Source: Candidatus Obscuribacterales bacterium (GTDB taxonomy: Bacteria; Cyanobacteriota; Vampirovibrionia; Obscuribacterales; Obscuribacteraceae). Taken from it: a stretch of DNA of 64,000 nt. Shown one piece after another: positions 32,608 through 40,984 of the stretch; the stretch's first letter is position 1, and each line of letters begins with the position of its first letter. The notes beneath the pieces are model-generated. The model had not been told where the DNA came from. It worked only from the letters and a program-made list of their open reading frames with translations, and searched no databases. Location: the NCBI GenBank assembly GCA_021732025.1, contig JAKFVU010000082.1, positions 124,001 to 188,000 of the forward strand, in the 5' to 3' direction. The translations under genes and the position numbers were made by a program.

Positions 32608-35127
32608 TTAGTCGTCGAGGTAAGAATCCTCGTCAGATTCATCTTTACCTTCCTTCTCACGCACCCAATCTTTTACTAAATAGACCAAGTTGTCCTCAAG
32701 CATAAAGAGCATAGGCACCACTTTAAGACCACGGAAAAGATTGCTCAAACGCCTAGATTCTTTAATCGAGAAATCGATGGCATCATCAATTTCTCGACTT
32801 GAGGCATGTTCGTCAAAGAAGCTGAGCGCCTGATCGTTGCTCCATCCGTGCTTGCCAGTCAAGGCCGAGACGAAGGCACCACGCTTCACATGAGGGTCGG
32901 ACATAACGCAGTGGTTATGGGCTATCAGAGCCATATACTCAATACCTGTTGAGAGAGCAAGAGCAAGCGAAAATTCTGAACCAGCCATATTGGCACCGGT
33001 GCGGCGAATGACATAGGCGCAGTTCTGCGGCAGAGAAAGCGACTTGCGGTAGTCGATACACATGCCAATAACAAGATCGGGATCTTCTGTCTGATTGGCA
33101 TCAACTTCGCCCATATTCTGACACTTGAGCAAAGCTTCGATAGGAGTGTCTCTGAGGAATTGAGGAATATCCTCAGGCTTACTCACTCTAACCAGTCGGA
33201 CGATATCAGGACTGAGAGCGGTAAATGTACCAGTTCTAATCTTCTGCGTTCTGTCCATGCGAGCTTTTAAGGTCTTAGTTAGTTTGCTGTTGTCCATTAA
33301 AAGCGCACTACGGAGTTTGCAATCACGCGGACCAGCTATTTTACCCTTTACTTCAGGATTAAGCCCAGCAGAACAGCCCTGACAAACAGTCGTGAGCAAT
33401 TTCTCGTTGACGTCTAGTTGAGCCTCTTTGTAATCAGAGAAACAATTCTCTGTGCCAATCTTCTCAAGTGCCCCAGACTTACGCATTAGCTCTAAGGGCT
33501 GCCCTGGGAGTTCAGCAATAACCAAGCGAACGTTGTTGCGCTTTAGCTGTGAATGAATGGCTAAGAGTGTTTCTACGCCAGTTATATCCATCATATTGAG
33601 AGAGCGCATATGCAAAATCAGAGCGCGCAAATCTTGAGTCAGTAATATATTCTCGGTGAAGCGCTCCGCCGCACCGAAGAACAGCGGACCATCAACTAGG
33701 TAAGTACGAGCAAACTTGCAACCAGGAATTTGTTGAGTGGCTTCAATGCGATCGTCGTCTTCGCCGACTTCGCTAACCAAACTGAGCGAACTCATTTTTT
33801 GCACAGTCAGTACGCAAGTGAGAAGCAAACCAGTCAATATTCCGGCCGTCAAGTCGACACAGACAGAGGCTACAGTGGTGGCAACAACGACCCAACCTTC
33901 TGTTCTAGAACCGCGCCAAATTTCGCGAATTTCATCCCATTCGATTAAGCGGAAACCAGTCAATACCAGTACGCCCGCCAGAGCAGCCAGTGGTATCTGT
34001 TCAGCCAGTTTGGCAAAAGTAATTACAAGCAACAACAATACGACCGAGTGAATTATTGCTGCCAGGCGCGTGCGCGCACCAGAAGTAATGTTCACGGCAG
34101 TGCGGGCGATTACTCCAGTGACAGGAATAGCACCAAAGAATGGCATGACAAAATTTGCCAGGCCTTGACCGATAAGCTCTTGATCAGGTCTATGCTTCGA
34201 ACGCAATGACATACCATCGGCAACTGTGGCCGAGAGTAGTGACTCGATGGAGCCCAGCATAAAAACAGTAATCGCATATAGTGTCAGTGCTTGATACTGC
34301 TGGAAGGTTGAAATGCCAGTGGGCAAGCTTGGCCAATGTGGCATCAAATTGATGTCAGTTAGGGGCGCCAAATCTATTACGCGTGGAATGTCGAAATGCA
34401 GGAGGCTAGCGGCGACTGAAGCCACCACAATGGCAATTAAAGAGCCAGGAATAACCTTGGTAAAGCGGGGCACGATTACGGCTAGAGCAATGACTATCAA
34501 ACCAATAACTACTGCCTGAAAATTGCCCTCATGGTGCATAAAAATGCGTTGAATTAGCTCATTGACGTCTTTTATGAACTCAGGAATGAAAGGCGAGCCG
34601 ACCACATTAGGAGCATTGTGGAGATGCAGCGGTCTGGTGGCTAGGCCAAAGAAGTCGTCAACAGTGTTAAAAATAATCAGTATGCCAATAGCATTAGCAA
34701 AGCCCACAATGACCGGCATTGGCAAAAATGAAATTATTCGGCCTAGCTTTAAAAGACCAGCTATCATTTGCAAAGCGCCGCTGACTAGGCCAACAAAGAA
34801 AATTCCACCCATACCGAAGTTGTGAGCAACTTCGATTAACACAACAGCCATGGCCGCAGCTGGTCCAGTTATTGCATAACGTTGACCGCCAAAAAGAGCG
34901 GCGATAATTCCGGCGACGATACCAGAAACAATACCAAGAGCGGGCTCGACACCAGAGGCAACAGCAAGAGCCAAATTGAGTGGCAGAGCCACCATTGCCA
35001 CGGTGATACCAGCTAAAAAATCACGACCAACAGTGGCCGGATTAAACATCGCCGCCCATTCTTTAAGCAAGAACTGTAGGTCAAAGGCTTTTAGTTTGTT
35101 GTTTTTGTTTAGAGGTGCAGATGTCAT
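32608..35127 (-). CDS. SulP anion transporter fused to STAS and beta-carbonic-anhydrase-like domain
   Basis: 839 residues. Residues about 20-440 are a SulP membrane domain with 10 or more helices (ITGPAAAMAVVLIEV, PFFGAIPVTGVIARTAVN). A STAS domain lies at about 470-565 (LHMRSLNMMDITGVETLL). A third domain (about 600-839) carries beta-carbonic-anhydrase zinc motifs C690-x-D692-x-R694 (CIDYR) and H737-x-x-C740 (HNHC). The likely job is bicarbonate or other anion uptake coupled to CO2/HCO3- interconversion. A Cys-rich linker (VCQGCSAGLN and RDCKL) precedes the third domain. It is divergent from the 35.4-kb gene, with a repeat array between. Confidence 0.88.
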   Translation of the reverse strand: MTSAPLNKNNKLKAFDLQFLLKEWAAMFNPATVGRDFLAGITVAMVALPLNLALAVASGVEPALGIVSGIVAGIIAALFGGQRYAITGPAAAMAVVLIEVAHNFGMGGIFFVGLVSGALQMIAGLLKLGRIISFLPMPVIVGFANAIGILIIFNTVDDFFGLATRPLHLHNAPNVVGSPFIPEFIKDVNELIQRIFMHHEGNFQAVVIGLIVIALAVIVPRFTKVIPGSLIAIVVASVAASLLHFDIPRVIDLAPLTDINLMPHWPSLPTGISTFQQYQALTLYAITVFMLGSIESLLSATVADGMSLRSKHRPDQELIGQGLANFVMPFFGAIPVTGVIARTAVNITSGARTRLAAIIHSVVLLLLVITFAKLAEQIPLAALAGVLVLTGFRLIEWDEIREIWRGSRTEGWVVVATTVASVCVDLTAGILTGLLLTCVLTVQKMSSLSLVSEVGEDDDRIEATQQIPGCKFARTYLVDGPLFFGAAERFTENILLTQDLRALILHMRSLNMMDITGVETLLAIHSQLKRNNVRLVIAELPGQPLELMRKSGALEKIGTENCFSDYKEAQLDVNEKLLTTVCQGCSAGLNPEVKGKIAGPRDCKLRSALLMDNSKLTKTLKARMDRTQKIRTGTFTALSPDIVRLVRVSKPEDIPQFLRDTPIEALLKCQNMGEVDANQTEDPDLVIGMCIDYRKSLSLPQNCAYVIRRTGANMAGSEFSLALALSTGIEYMALIAHNHCVMSDPHVKRGAFVSALTGKHGWSNDQALSFFDEHASSREIDDAIDFSIKESRRLSNLFRGLKVVPMLFMLEDNLVYLVKDWVREKEGKDESDEDSYLDD

Positions 35128-35184
35128 GGGTACCTTAAGCTAAGGACTCTTTTATTTTGATATTCAGTTAGAACTCTAGTAAGT

Positions 35185-35296
35185 AAATTCGGAAGATCGT
35201 CTAGTCGAACTTTCAACTAGTGGACAGTTCAGATAGTCAACACTACGCATTGACGACAACTAGACTTATCGAATGGTCGTATTGTCGAATGCTCAA
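35185..35296 (+). repeat. degenerate tandem array of a 16-bp repeat (seven units)
   Basis: Units begin every 16 bases from 35185 to 35281. By-eye consensus MTWGTCGAANGNTCRN; columns 2, 5, 6, 7, 8, 13 and 14 each agree in six of seven units. Best units: ATTGTCGAATGCTCAA (35281) and CTTATCGAATGGTCGT (35265). It fills much of the gap between the SulP start and the 35388 gene. A similar array in opposite orientation lies at 36673-36800. Confidence 0.75.
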
Positions 35297-35387
35297 TTTT
35301 AACTTTGTCAATAATATTAGATGAACCTTTCATAGAAACTACTCACTGAAACTTCTCCTGGAACTTTTCGCATCGGCAGAGCAATTT

Positions 35388-35972
35388 ATGAGCAATCATT
35401 TTCATGCACTTAAACTGAAGCCTACAGATTCGGCCTCTACTATTGATCAAACAACTTTGCGCTTAACAGAGCAGCTATCACAACAATTCAAGAGCACCAA
35501 AGCCAATGAACAAGCTCAGATTGCCTTGAAGGGTGTGCGCCTAGCCTATGAAGAGCTGAGTTCTGATAATGATACTAAGCCGGCTGCCATCAGTGGCAGT
35601 AAACAATTTAATTCTAGGCTGCGTTTAGGCCAGCTTTGCTTGGCCTCCGGGATGATTACCCTTGAGCAGCTACAAGAAGCTGTTCAGGAGCAACAGAGAG
35701 GCGATCGGCAATTGGGAGAGATATTGCTAGAAAAGCAATTTATCTCCCAAGAAGAGTTGGACGGTCTTCTCATTGGTCAAGAACTAATTGCACCTGACGA
35801 AGAAGTTAGTGATGCTTTGGCATTGCAATTAATGGCTCTTGGACTAGTAGCAGAAGACTTGATGATTATCGCCTTGATTGAACAACGCTTTGCTTCTGGT
35901 AGCATCGGCGATACCTTAGTAAGACATGGTTGGATCGAAGCAGATATTCTTGCCGCCTTGAAAATTGATTAG
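35388..35972 (+). CDS. hypothetical protein with PilB/MshE N-terminal-like repeat
   Basis: 194 residues. The first ~65 residues are helical and loosely J-domain-like but lack HPD. From about 75 the sequence LRLGQLCLASGMITLEQLQE, then LGEILLEKQFISQEELDGLL and later IGDTLVRHGWIEADILAAL, repeats a pattern seen four times in the 53.4-kb protein: it resembles the N-terminal domains of PilB/MshE-type ATPases, some of which bind c-di-GMP. No ATPase is present. Function unknown. No ribosome site is clear. It follows the first 16-bp array. Confidence 0.7.
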   Translation: MSNHFHALKLKPTDSASTIDQTTLRLTEQLSQQFKSTKANEQAQIALKGVRLAYEELSSDNDTKPAAISGSKQFNSRLRLGQLCLASGMITLEQLQEAVQEQQRGDRQLGEILLEKQFISQEELDGLLIGQELIAPDEEVSDALALQLMALGLVAEDLMIIALIEQRFASGSIGDTLVRHGWIEADILAALKID

Positions 35973-36186
35973 GTCAAATTGTCCTGGCGATTTTCTTTTT
36001 GCGCTAAAAATGCCATTAAAATTCGAGGCTCAAAACCCAATACTGGCGGGCCTTTAGAGGTCATCGAATCAGCGATGAAACATAATATACATTATCAGAC
36101 CAGCCGATTCCAATTTAGAGCGCACAAATTGCCACGGTGATGCTCTTAATTGATTCCATATGCGGTGCACAAAAGATGGAGAGATT

Positions 36187-36633
36187 ATGGCCCTTAAAAT
36201 CGATCAGTTTATGGACGAAGCAATCAATCAAGCAACGAAAAGTTTTAGTGAAGACGGCATTCCTATAGGCTCAGTCTTGGTACGAGCTGGTCAGATTATC
36301 GGCCGCGGCCACAATCGTCGCGTTCAACACGGCGACCCCACCGCCCATGGTGAAATTGACTGCCTGCGCAATGCCGGCAGACAAGCTAGCTATAAAGACA
36401 CTGTTATCTACTCAACCTTAATGCCTTGTGCCATGTGCGCAGGGGCGGTAGTGCAATTTGGGATTGCCAAAGTGATAGCTGGCGAGAACCGCACGTTTAA
36501 AAGCTCCGCTCAATTTATGCGTGACAATGGCGTCGAAGTTGTCGATCTAGATCTTGATCAATGCTTTGAGCTACTGCAGCAGTTCCAAATCAAGTTTCCA
36601 AAAGTTTGGAACGAAGATATCGGAGTGGAGTAA
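36187..36633 (+). CDS. cytidine/nucleoside deaminase (CDA superfamily)
   Basis: 148 residues from ATG 36187, chosen because GGAGAG lies just before it; the ATG at 36160 lacks a site. Zinc motifs are HGEIDCLRNAG (His and catalytic Glu) and PCAMCAGAVV (two Cys). It resembles the cytosine/guanine deaminase and TadA-like group and would deaminate a free base, nucleoside or related compound. With the 35388 gene it forms a two-gene island between the inverted repeat arrays. Confidence 0.9.
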   Translation: MALKIDQFMDEAINQATKSFSEDGIPIGSVLVRAGQIIGRGHNRRVQHGDPTAHGEIDCLRNAGRQASYKDTVIYSTLMPCAMCAGAVVQFGIAKVIAGENRTFKSSAQFMRDNGVEVVDLDLDQCFELLQQFQIKFPKVWNEDIGVE

Positions 36634-36672
36634 TTTTGCCTCTTTCCTTCCATCTTATTTTCTATCTTACTT

Positions 36673-36800
36673 TCTTACTTTGAACAAGAAGGAAATTTGA
36701 CAATAAGGATGTTGGACAATTAGACCTGTCGACAATACGACAAGAGAACAATTGCTACCGTCGTAAATGAGTATTGCGCACGATACTAACTTACGACTTG
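36673..36800 (-). repeat. second 16-bp degenerate array, opposite orientation
   Basis: On the minus strand units start every 16 bases; ATTGTC or a close variant opens those ending at plus positions 36752, 36736, 36720 and 36704. Three GACAAT copies sit at 36699, 36715 and 36731 on the plus strand. The unit ATTGTCGACAGGTCTA resembles those at 35185-35296. The outer units (36769-36800 and 36673-36688) are weaker. It lies in the convergent gap after the deaminase gene. Confidence 0.7.
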
Positions 36801-36813
36801 TTTAGCTCAAAGT

Positions 36814-38961
36814 TCATTCCGCGGAGCGACCAGCCACCTTGTTTGTTAGGAACAAAACCAACAAGTAGATGCCAATGGCAATGTAAGTCAAAGCCTTGAT
36901 TCCGAACACCATAGAAAGGTATTCAAGGCAGACCCCAACTAAGCCGCCAACCAAATTGAAGGCCAAAGCTCTGCTGATATTCTTGGTTGATTTAAACATC
37001 AGACTGAAAATGGCTGAAGAGAAAATCAGTGGCATTAGAAAGATCAGACAACCTAACACGCTTCCACCAACAGGACCAAAACTAGCCAAGGCACTAGCTT
37101 TGACAAATGACGACAGCAACAAAATAGTGAGAAGAATCAATGTCAGGGCCGGAGTTAGCTTGGCATTTATGCGGGCAGCAATGAAGTTTGACAGCAAAAT
37201 AAAGAGCATCACAGCAGCAATAATGACACTGTTGACTAGCCATGTAGAGCCAAACAGCAATGACAGCTCAGACATCGAGCGCACTTCAAGCAGCATGAAC
37301 CCCATGCCGAGACAAAACATAAGACCATCAAGAATGGGGTCGTCCGTTTTCTTCAGCTCTTTGTACAGAGGCAAGAAGCCGACAAACATAATTAGAAAAA
37401 TTGGCCAAACATAGGTCATTGGCAGTTCGCGCCGAGGCAAGAATAGAAATGGCCAGTCATCTTCGCTAGCAGCAATTTCGCTGCGGACACTTGCTTCTCG
37501 AGGAAAGAAGCTTATCTTGGGGAAGTCTTTGTAGGTCTTACCTTTCACACCGGGGCCAGAGATAAGGAAGGCCGAAGGCAATTTATTCTCTTTGTAAAAC
37601 CCAAGAGGAAACTCACCGGTCGCGGCTTTGGCAATAGCACAGTGCTTATCCCAGAGCCAGTCAGGTTTGTTGATAAATGACACACAAAGAATTCCGGTCG
37701 GAGAGAGAAGCTCACTTGCCTCTTTGATCGACTCTTTTGTGAAAATATAGTTGTCCGTACGCAGGGATGAGAGTGATGAGAAAGCAGTGTGGCTGTCAAG
37801 AAAAGCGAAGACAATGACGTCATACTTCTGCTTTGTGTTGCGCAAGAATGTCCGCGCATCCATAATATGAACGCTTACTTTAGGCGAATCATAGGGTTTT
37901 TCGGGATGCAAATCTTTGCCAATTTTATAGATACTCTGATCAATCTCAACGGCATCAATATGCTCAGCGCCAGCGCGTAAAGCTGCAGCAACGTCAGAGC
38001 CTGAACCGGCACCCATAATCAAAACATTCTTGGCTGGTTTGCCATAACAAATAAAAGGTCTCAGGTGAAATTCTGATAGCTCGTCTGCGATTTGTTTAGA
38101 GAAACGGGACAGAGACGAGGGCCTGTCATCAACCATGGTCTGAAAACTATCGTAATTGATGAACATATCTTGGCCAACTGATTGCCCTTTGAATTCACCA
38201 TCATCAATGCGTGATTCTTTCACGTCGATGCGATAGTAGGGCGACCAAACTGTCGTAATAAAATCAGGCTTATAGGCTTCCCTGGCAACAAAGGGCCCAA
38301 GATAAACCATGTAGAAAATTCCAAACAAAACAATGCAAGCAGGAATTAGTTTGCGCCCAAGAAACATGAACATCAAGCCGGCGATAATAAGCCAGACGCC
38401 TGGGTCTGTACAAAAGAAACTGAGACACGAAAATAGCAAAATGCCGACCAGTCCGCCTGCAACATTTATTGAATAGGCCGTGAGTGGCTTGAATGCTTGA
38501 AACAACCGACCGGTCTCTTGCCCTAAGCCAATAAAGAGCATGACAGACATGGCGTATATGCCTAGCAAAACAAGAGAAACATAGAAGATCTGTACACCAG
38601 CAAAGTCTTCAAAGTTGCCAAACATCATGACGCTATTAGAAGCAGCCACAAATGACATGTGAGTAAAACCTAGCACCAGAGCTGAAACTAGAATGCCACT
38701 CAGATACAACAAGATTAGTGGTGTGTGCTTGAAAAGGTCACGCTTACTGTTGCACCACAAGAAGCCAAGACTTAGGCCAAGAAATGCAGACATCAATGCC
38801 ATGTTCTTAAAATAGGCAAAAATTCGAATTTCAGTAGCCAACCAGCGAATTACAAAAAGCTCTAAGAAGAGGCTTAGTAAGCTGATAACAAACAGCCGAT
38901 GCCATTCGTTGCTAAGTAGAGTTGTGACAAAACTCTTCGACGAAACGCTCTTTGCTTCCAC
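36814..38961 (-). CDS. membrane-embedded spermidine-synthase-like methyl/aminopropyl transferase
   Basis: 715 residues from a GTG. Six or more membrane helices fill about 20-230. A Rossmann SAM-type domain at about 270-470 has VLIMGAGSGSDVAAALRAGA, an acidic strand end (AVEID), and ARTFLRNTKQKYDVIVFAFLD, as in spermidine synthases. Another five or six helices end the protein. Fused membrane-SpeE proteins are common but their product is unproven; I see no separate speD. The family placement rests on the central domain. Confidence 0.82.
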   Translation of the reverse strand: MEAKSVSSKSFVTTLLSNEWHRLFVISLLSLFLELFVIRWLATEIRIFAYFKNMALMSAFLGLSLGFLWCNSKRDLFKHTPLILLYLSGILVSALVLGFTHMSFVAASNSVMMFGNFEDFAGVQIFYVSLVLLGIYAMSVMLFIGLGQETGRLFQAFKPLTAYSINVAGGLVGILLFSCLSFFCTDPGVWLIIAGLMFMFLGRKLIPACIVLFGIFYMVYLGPFVAREAYKPDFITTVWSPYYRIDVKESRIDDGEFKGQSVGQDMFINYDSFQTMVDDRPSSLSRFSKQIADELSEFHLRPFICYGKPAKNVLIMGAGSGSDVAAALRAGAEHIDAVEIDQSIYKIGKDLHPEKPYDSPKVSVHIMDARTFLRNTKQKYDVIVFAFLDSHTAFSSLSSLRTDNYIFTKESIKEASELLSPTGILCVSFINKPDWLWDKHCAIAKAATGEFPLGFYKENKLPSAFLISGPGVKGKTYKDFPKISFFPREASVRSEIAASEDDWPFLFLPRRELPMTYVWPIFLIMFVGFLPLYKELKKTDDPILDGLMFCLGMGFMLLEVRSMSELSLLFGSTWLVNSVIIAAVMLFILLSNFIAARINAKLTPALTLILLTILLLSSFVKASALASFGPVGGSVLGCLIFLMPLIFSSAIFSLMFKSTKNISRALAFNLVGGLVGVCLEYLSMVFGIKALTYIAIGIYLLVLFLTNKVAGRSAE

Positions 38962-39029
38962 CTTGCTGATAATTTCCTATTTCAGAATTGCCAGATAGTT
39001 TAGCCAAAACTTCCTTTAAAAGATACATT

Positions 39030-40553
39030 CTATGGTTGTTCAGTGGGCAAACTGACAACAAAGGTTGTCCCCTGGCCTTCCACACTTGAGCAGGTTATTT
39101 CGCCACCATGGGCGTCTACCAAACGACGACAGAGATATAAACCAAGGCCTGTACCACTAAGTATCTTTTGTCCCTGCTTTCCTTGAGCATATCTTTGAAA
39201 CAGTTTCGGTAGTTCATCGGGATGCACCCCAGTTCCTGAATCTTGTACTTTGAAAACATAGATAGAGCCCATCGTGCCACCAGAAACAATTACGGTAGAA
39301 CCCTCGGCACTAAACTTAATAGCATTAGAAAGTAGATTTCGAATTACCCGCTGCAGTGCCACTTGGTCGGCTTGCACTCGGTGATCTCCATCATCGAAAT
39401 TGGCTGTAAGTCTTACTTTCGACAAATCGGCCACAGCCGACATCGAAGCCATACAATCGAGAATTAGATCACGAACATCTACTGACTGCAGGTTCAGAGG
39501 ATCTGCACCGGCATCATATCGATAAACTTCGAGGAGATTCTTGATCAATCCAAGCATCTCTTTATTTGACTGATGAAGCAAGCGCAGCACATGTAGTTGC
39601 TTATCTTCAAATGAGCCCATGGCGCCATTGCAGATCAGAGCTAATAGCTGGTCAGCACCGATGAGCGGATTTTTCAGGTCATGAGTTAAAGTAGCGATGA
39701 AATCTTCATGCTGCTCTAATATCTGCAATCGATGCGCGTTCTGCTGCTGTACAATCTGCTTCGTTATATCTTTAAAGATGCCAGCCATTTTAATTGCAGC
39801 GCCGTCGTCATATATTCCCCTGCCGCTTGAAGCAATGTAGTGCTCGCTTTCATCAGGCCATGCCACTCTAAAGGTTACGTCGTAATCTTCTTTCTTGTCG
39901 ATTGCATCTGCAATTGCTAACTGAACCAGGCTTCGATCTTCTTCATGCACACAATTCAAAAGATCTTTCAGACCAACGATCTCAGCTCCAAAACCAAATA
40001 TTTGGTGGCTCAAATCATCGAACTTAATTTTGTCCGCGACTATATCCCAAGACCAGACACCAATATGAGAGGCCTTCAAGGCTAGGTTAAGATAGGCTTC
40101 GGACGCGATTACCTTCTGCACACCAAGTCGTATAGTTTCTCGTGCTTGATTGCGCTCAATTGAGTAGCGAATAGTGCGGGTCAGAATGTTTTCAGCCAAA
40201 TTATGCTTCTGAAGATAGTCTTGAGCACCAACTTTAAGTGCTTTCGCCGCAGTATCGTCGTCATCTAGACCTGTGAGAACAACAATTGGAACGTTTGGTG
40301 CTAACTCAAGCATTGAATGGACTGTATCAATTCCATGGCCATCAGGCAAAGATAAGTCTAACAATATAACGTCAAAACTATGAGCCGAAGCCTTTATCTG
40401 AGCCTCTCCAAGGCTCTTGGCGTGAACTAGTTTGTAAGATGCAATGGATAGCATTTCTTGGACATAACGTGCATCTGGCATGCTGTCTTCCACCAGCAAC
40501 ACATTAGTCTGCTGCCTAATTATTGAGGATAATTGAGCGTCTAAAATGTTCAT
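39030..40553 (-). CDS. receiver-PAS-histidine kinase hybrid
   Basis: 507 residues from ATG 40553, which overlaps the upstream regulator's TGA by 4 bases (ATGA). A receiver at about 18-140 has the phosphoacceptor Asp in VILLDLSLPDGHG, then a PAS domain (about 155-275), and a HisKA/HATPase core with LTHDLKNPL, NLLSNAIKFSAEG, VQDSGTGV and LSGTGLGLYL. The N-terminal receiver suggests it takes input from, or is tuned by, another kinase, probably the upstream PAS kinase. Cytoplasmic, no membrane segments. Confidence 0.92.
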   Translation of the reverse strand: MNILDAQLSSIIRQQTNVLLVEDSMPDARYVQEMLSIASYKLVHAKSLGEAQIKASAHSFDVILLDLSLPDGHGIDTVHSMLELAPNVPIVVLTGLDDDDTAAKALKVGAQDYLQKHNLAENILTRTIRYSIERNQARETIRLGVQKVIASEAYLNLALKASHIGVWSWDIVADKIKFDDLSHQIFGFGAEIVGLKDLLNCVHEEDRSLVQLAIADAIDKKEDYDVTFRVAWPDESEHYIASSGRGIYDDGAAIKMAGIFKDITKQIVQQQNAHRLQILEQHEDFIATLTHDLKNPLIGADQLLALICNGAMGSFEDKQLHVLRLLHQSNKEMLGLIKNLLEVYRYDAGADPLNLQSVDVRDLILDCMASMSAVADLSKVRLTANFDDGDHRVQADQVALQRVIRNLLSNAIKFSAEGSTVIVSGGTMGSIYVFKVQDSGTGVHPDELPKLFQRYAQGKQGQKILSGTGLGLYLCRRLVDAHGGEITCSSVEGQGTTFVVSLPTEQP

Positions 40554-40984
40554 GTGTTGGCAGGAAACCTTACAGCTTGAAACCAAAACCGATCAAGTGA
40601 TTTTATAATTTCGATAAACTTATCTAGGTCCAGAGGCTTGGTGACAAAGCAGCTAGCGTGCAACTTATAACTTTTGACTATATCTTCTTCAGATTGAGAG
40701 GTTGTAAGAATTACGACGGGAATGGTACTGAGTGAGCTATCGTTCTTGATTTCAGAGAGGACTTCTCGACCGTCTTTTTTAGGCATGTTAAGGTCAAGAA
40801 TAATCAGATCTGGCACGCACGACTCACTGTACTCTCCGCGCCGATACAAATAATTCATTGCTTGCTCGCCGTCTCTCACGACGTCAACGTCCACATTGAT
40901 CTGCTGCTCTTTAAATACTTCTATCATCAACCTGGCATCAGCTCTACTGTCTTCCACCAGCAATACTCTAATGCGATCGCTCAT
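40550..40984 (-). CDS. single-domain response regulator (Rcp1-like)
   Basis: 144 residues, receiver only: VLLVEDSRADARL, phosphoacceptor Asp in LIILDLNMPKKDG, Thr in VVILTTS and Lys in FVTKPLDLDKF. Such lone receivers partner phytochrome-type kinases in cyanobacteria. It overlaps the upstream kinase stop and the downstream hybrid start by 4 bases each (ATGA), so the three are one translationally coupled unit. Confidence 0.94.
   Translation of the reverse strand: MSDRIRVLLVEDSRADARLMIEVFKEQQINVDVDVVRDGEQAMNYLYRRGEYSESCVPDLIILDLNMPKKDGREVLSEIKNDSSLSTIPVVILTTSQSEEDIVKSYKLHASCFVTKPLDLDKFIEIIKSLDRFWFQAVRFPANT

Noticed and set aside
35185-35296. possible replication origin or CRISPR leader from the repeat array
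   Set aside because: No DnaA-box set, no spacer variation and no cas or dnaA gene nearby.
35388-35590. J-domain at the N-terminus of the 194-residue protein
   Set aside because: Helical pattern is loosely similar but the HPD motif is missing.
36896-37414. 172-residue plus-strand ORF
   Set aside because: Antisense shadow of the hydrophobic C-terminal helices of the spermidine-synthase-like gene.
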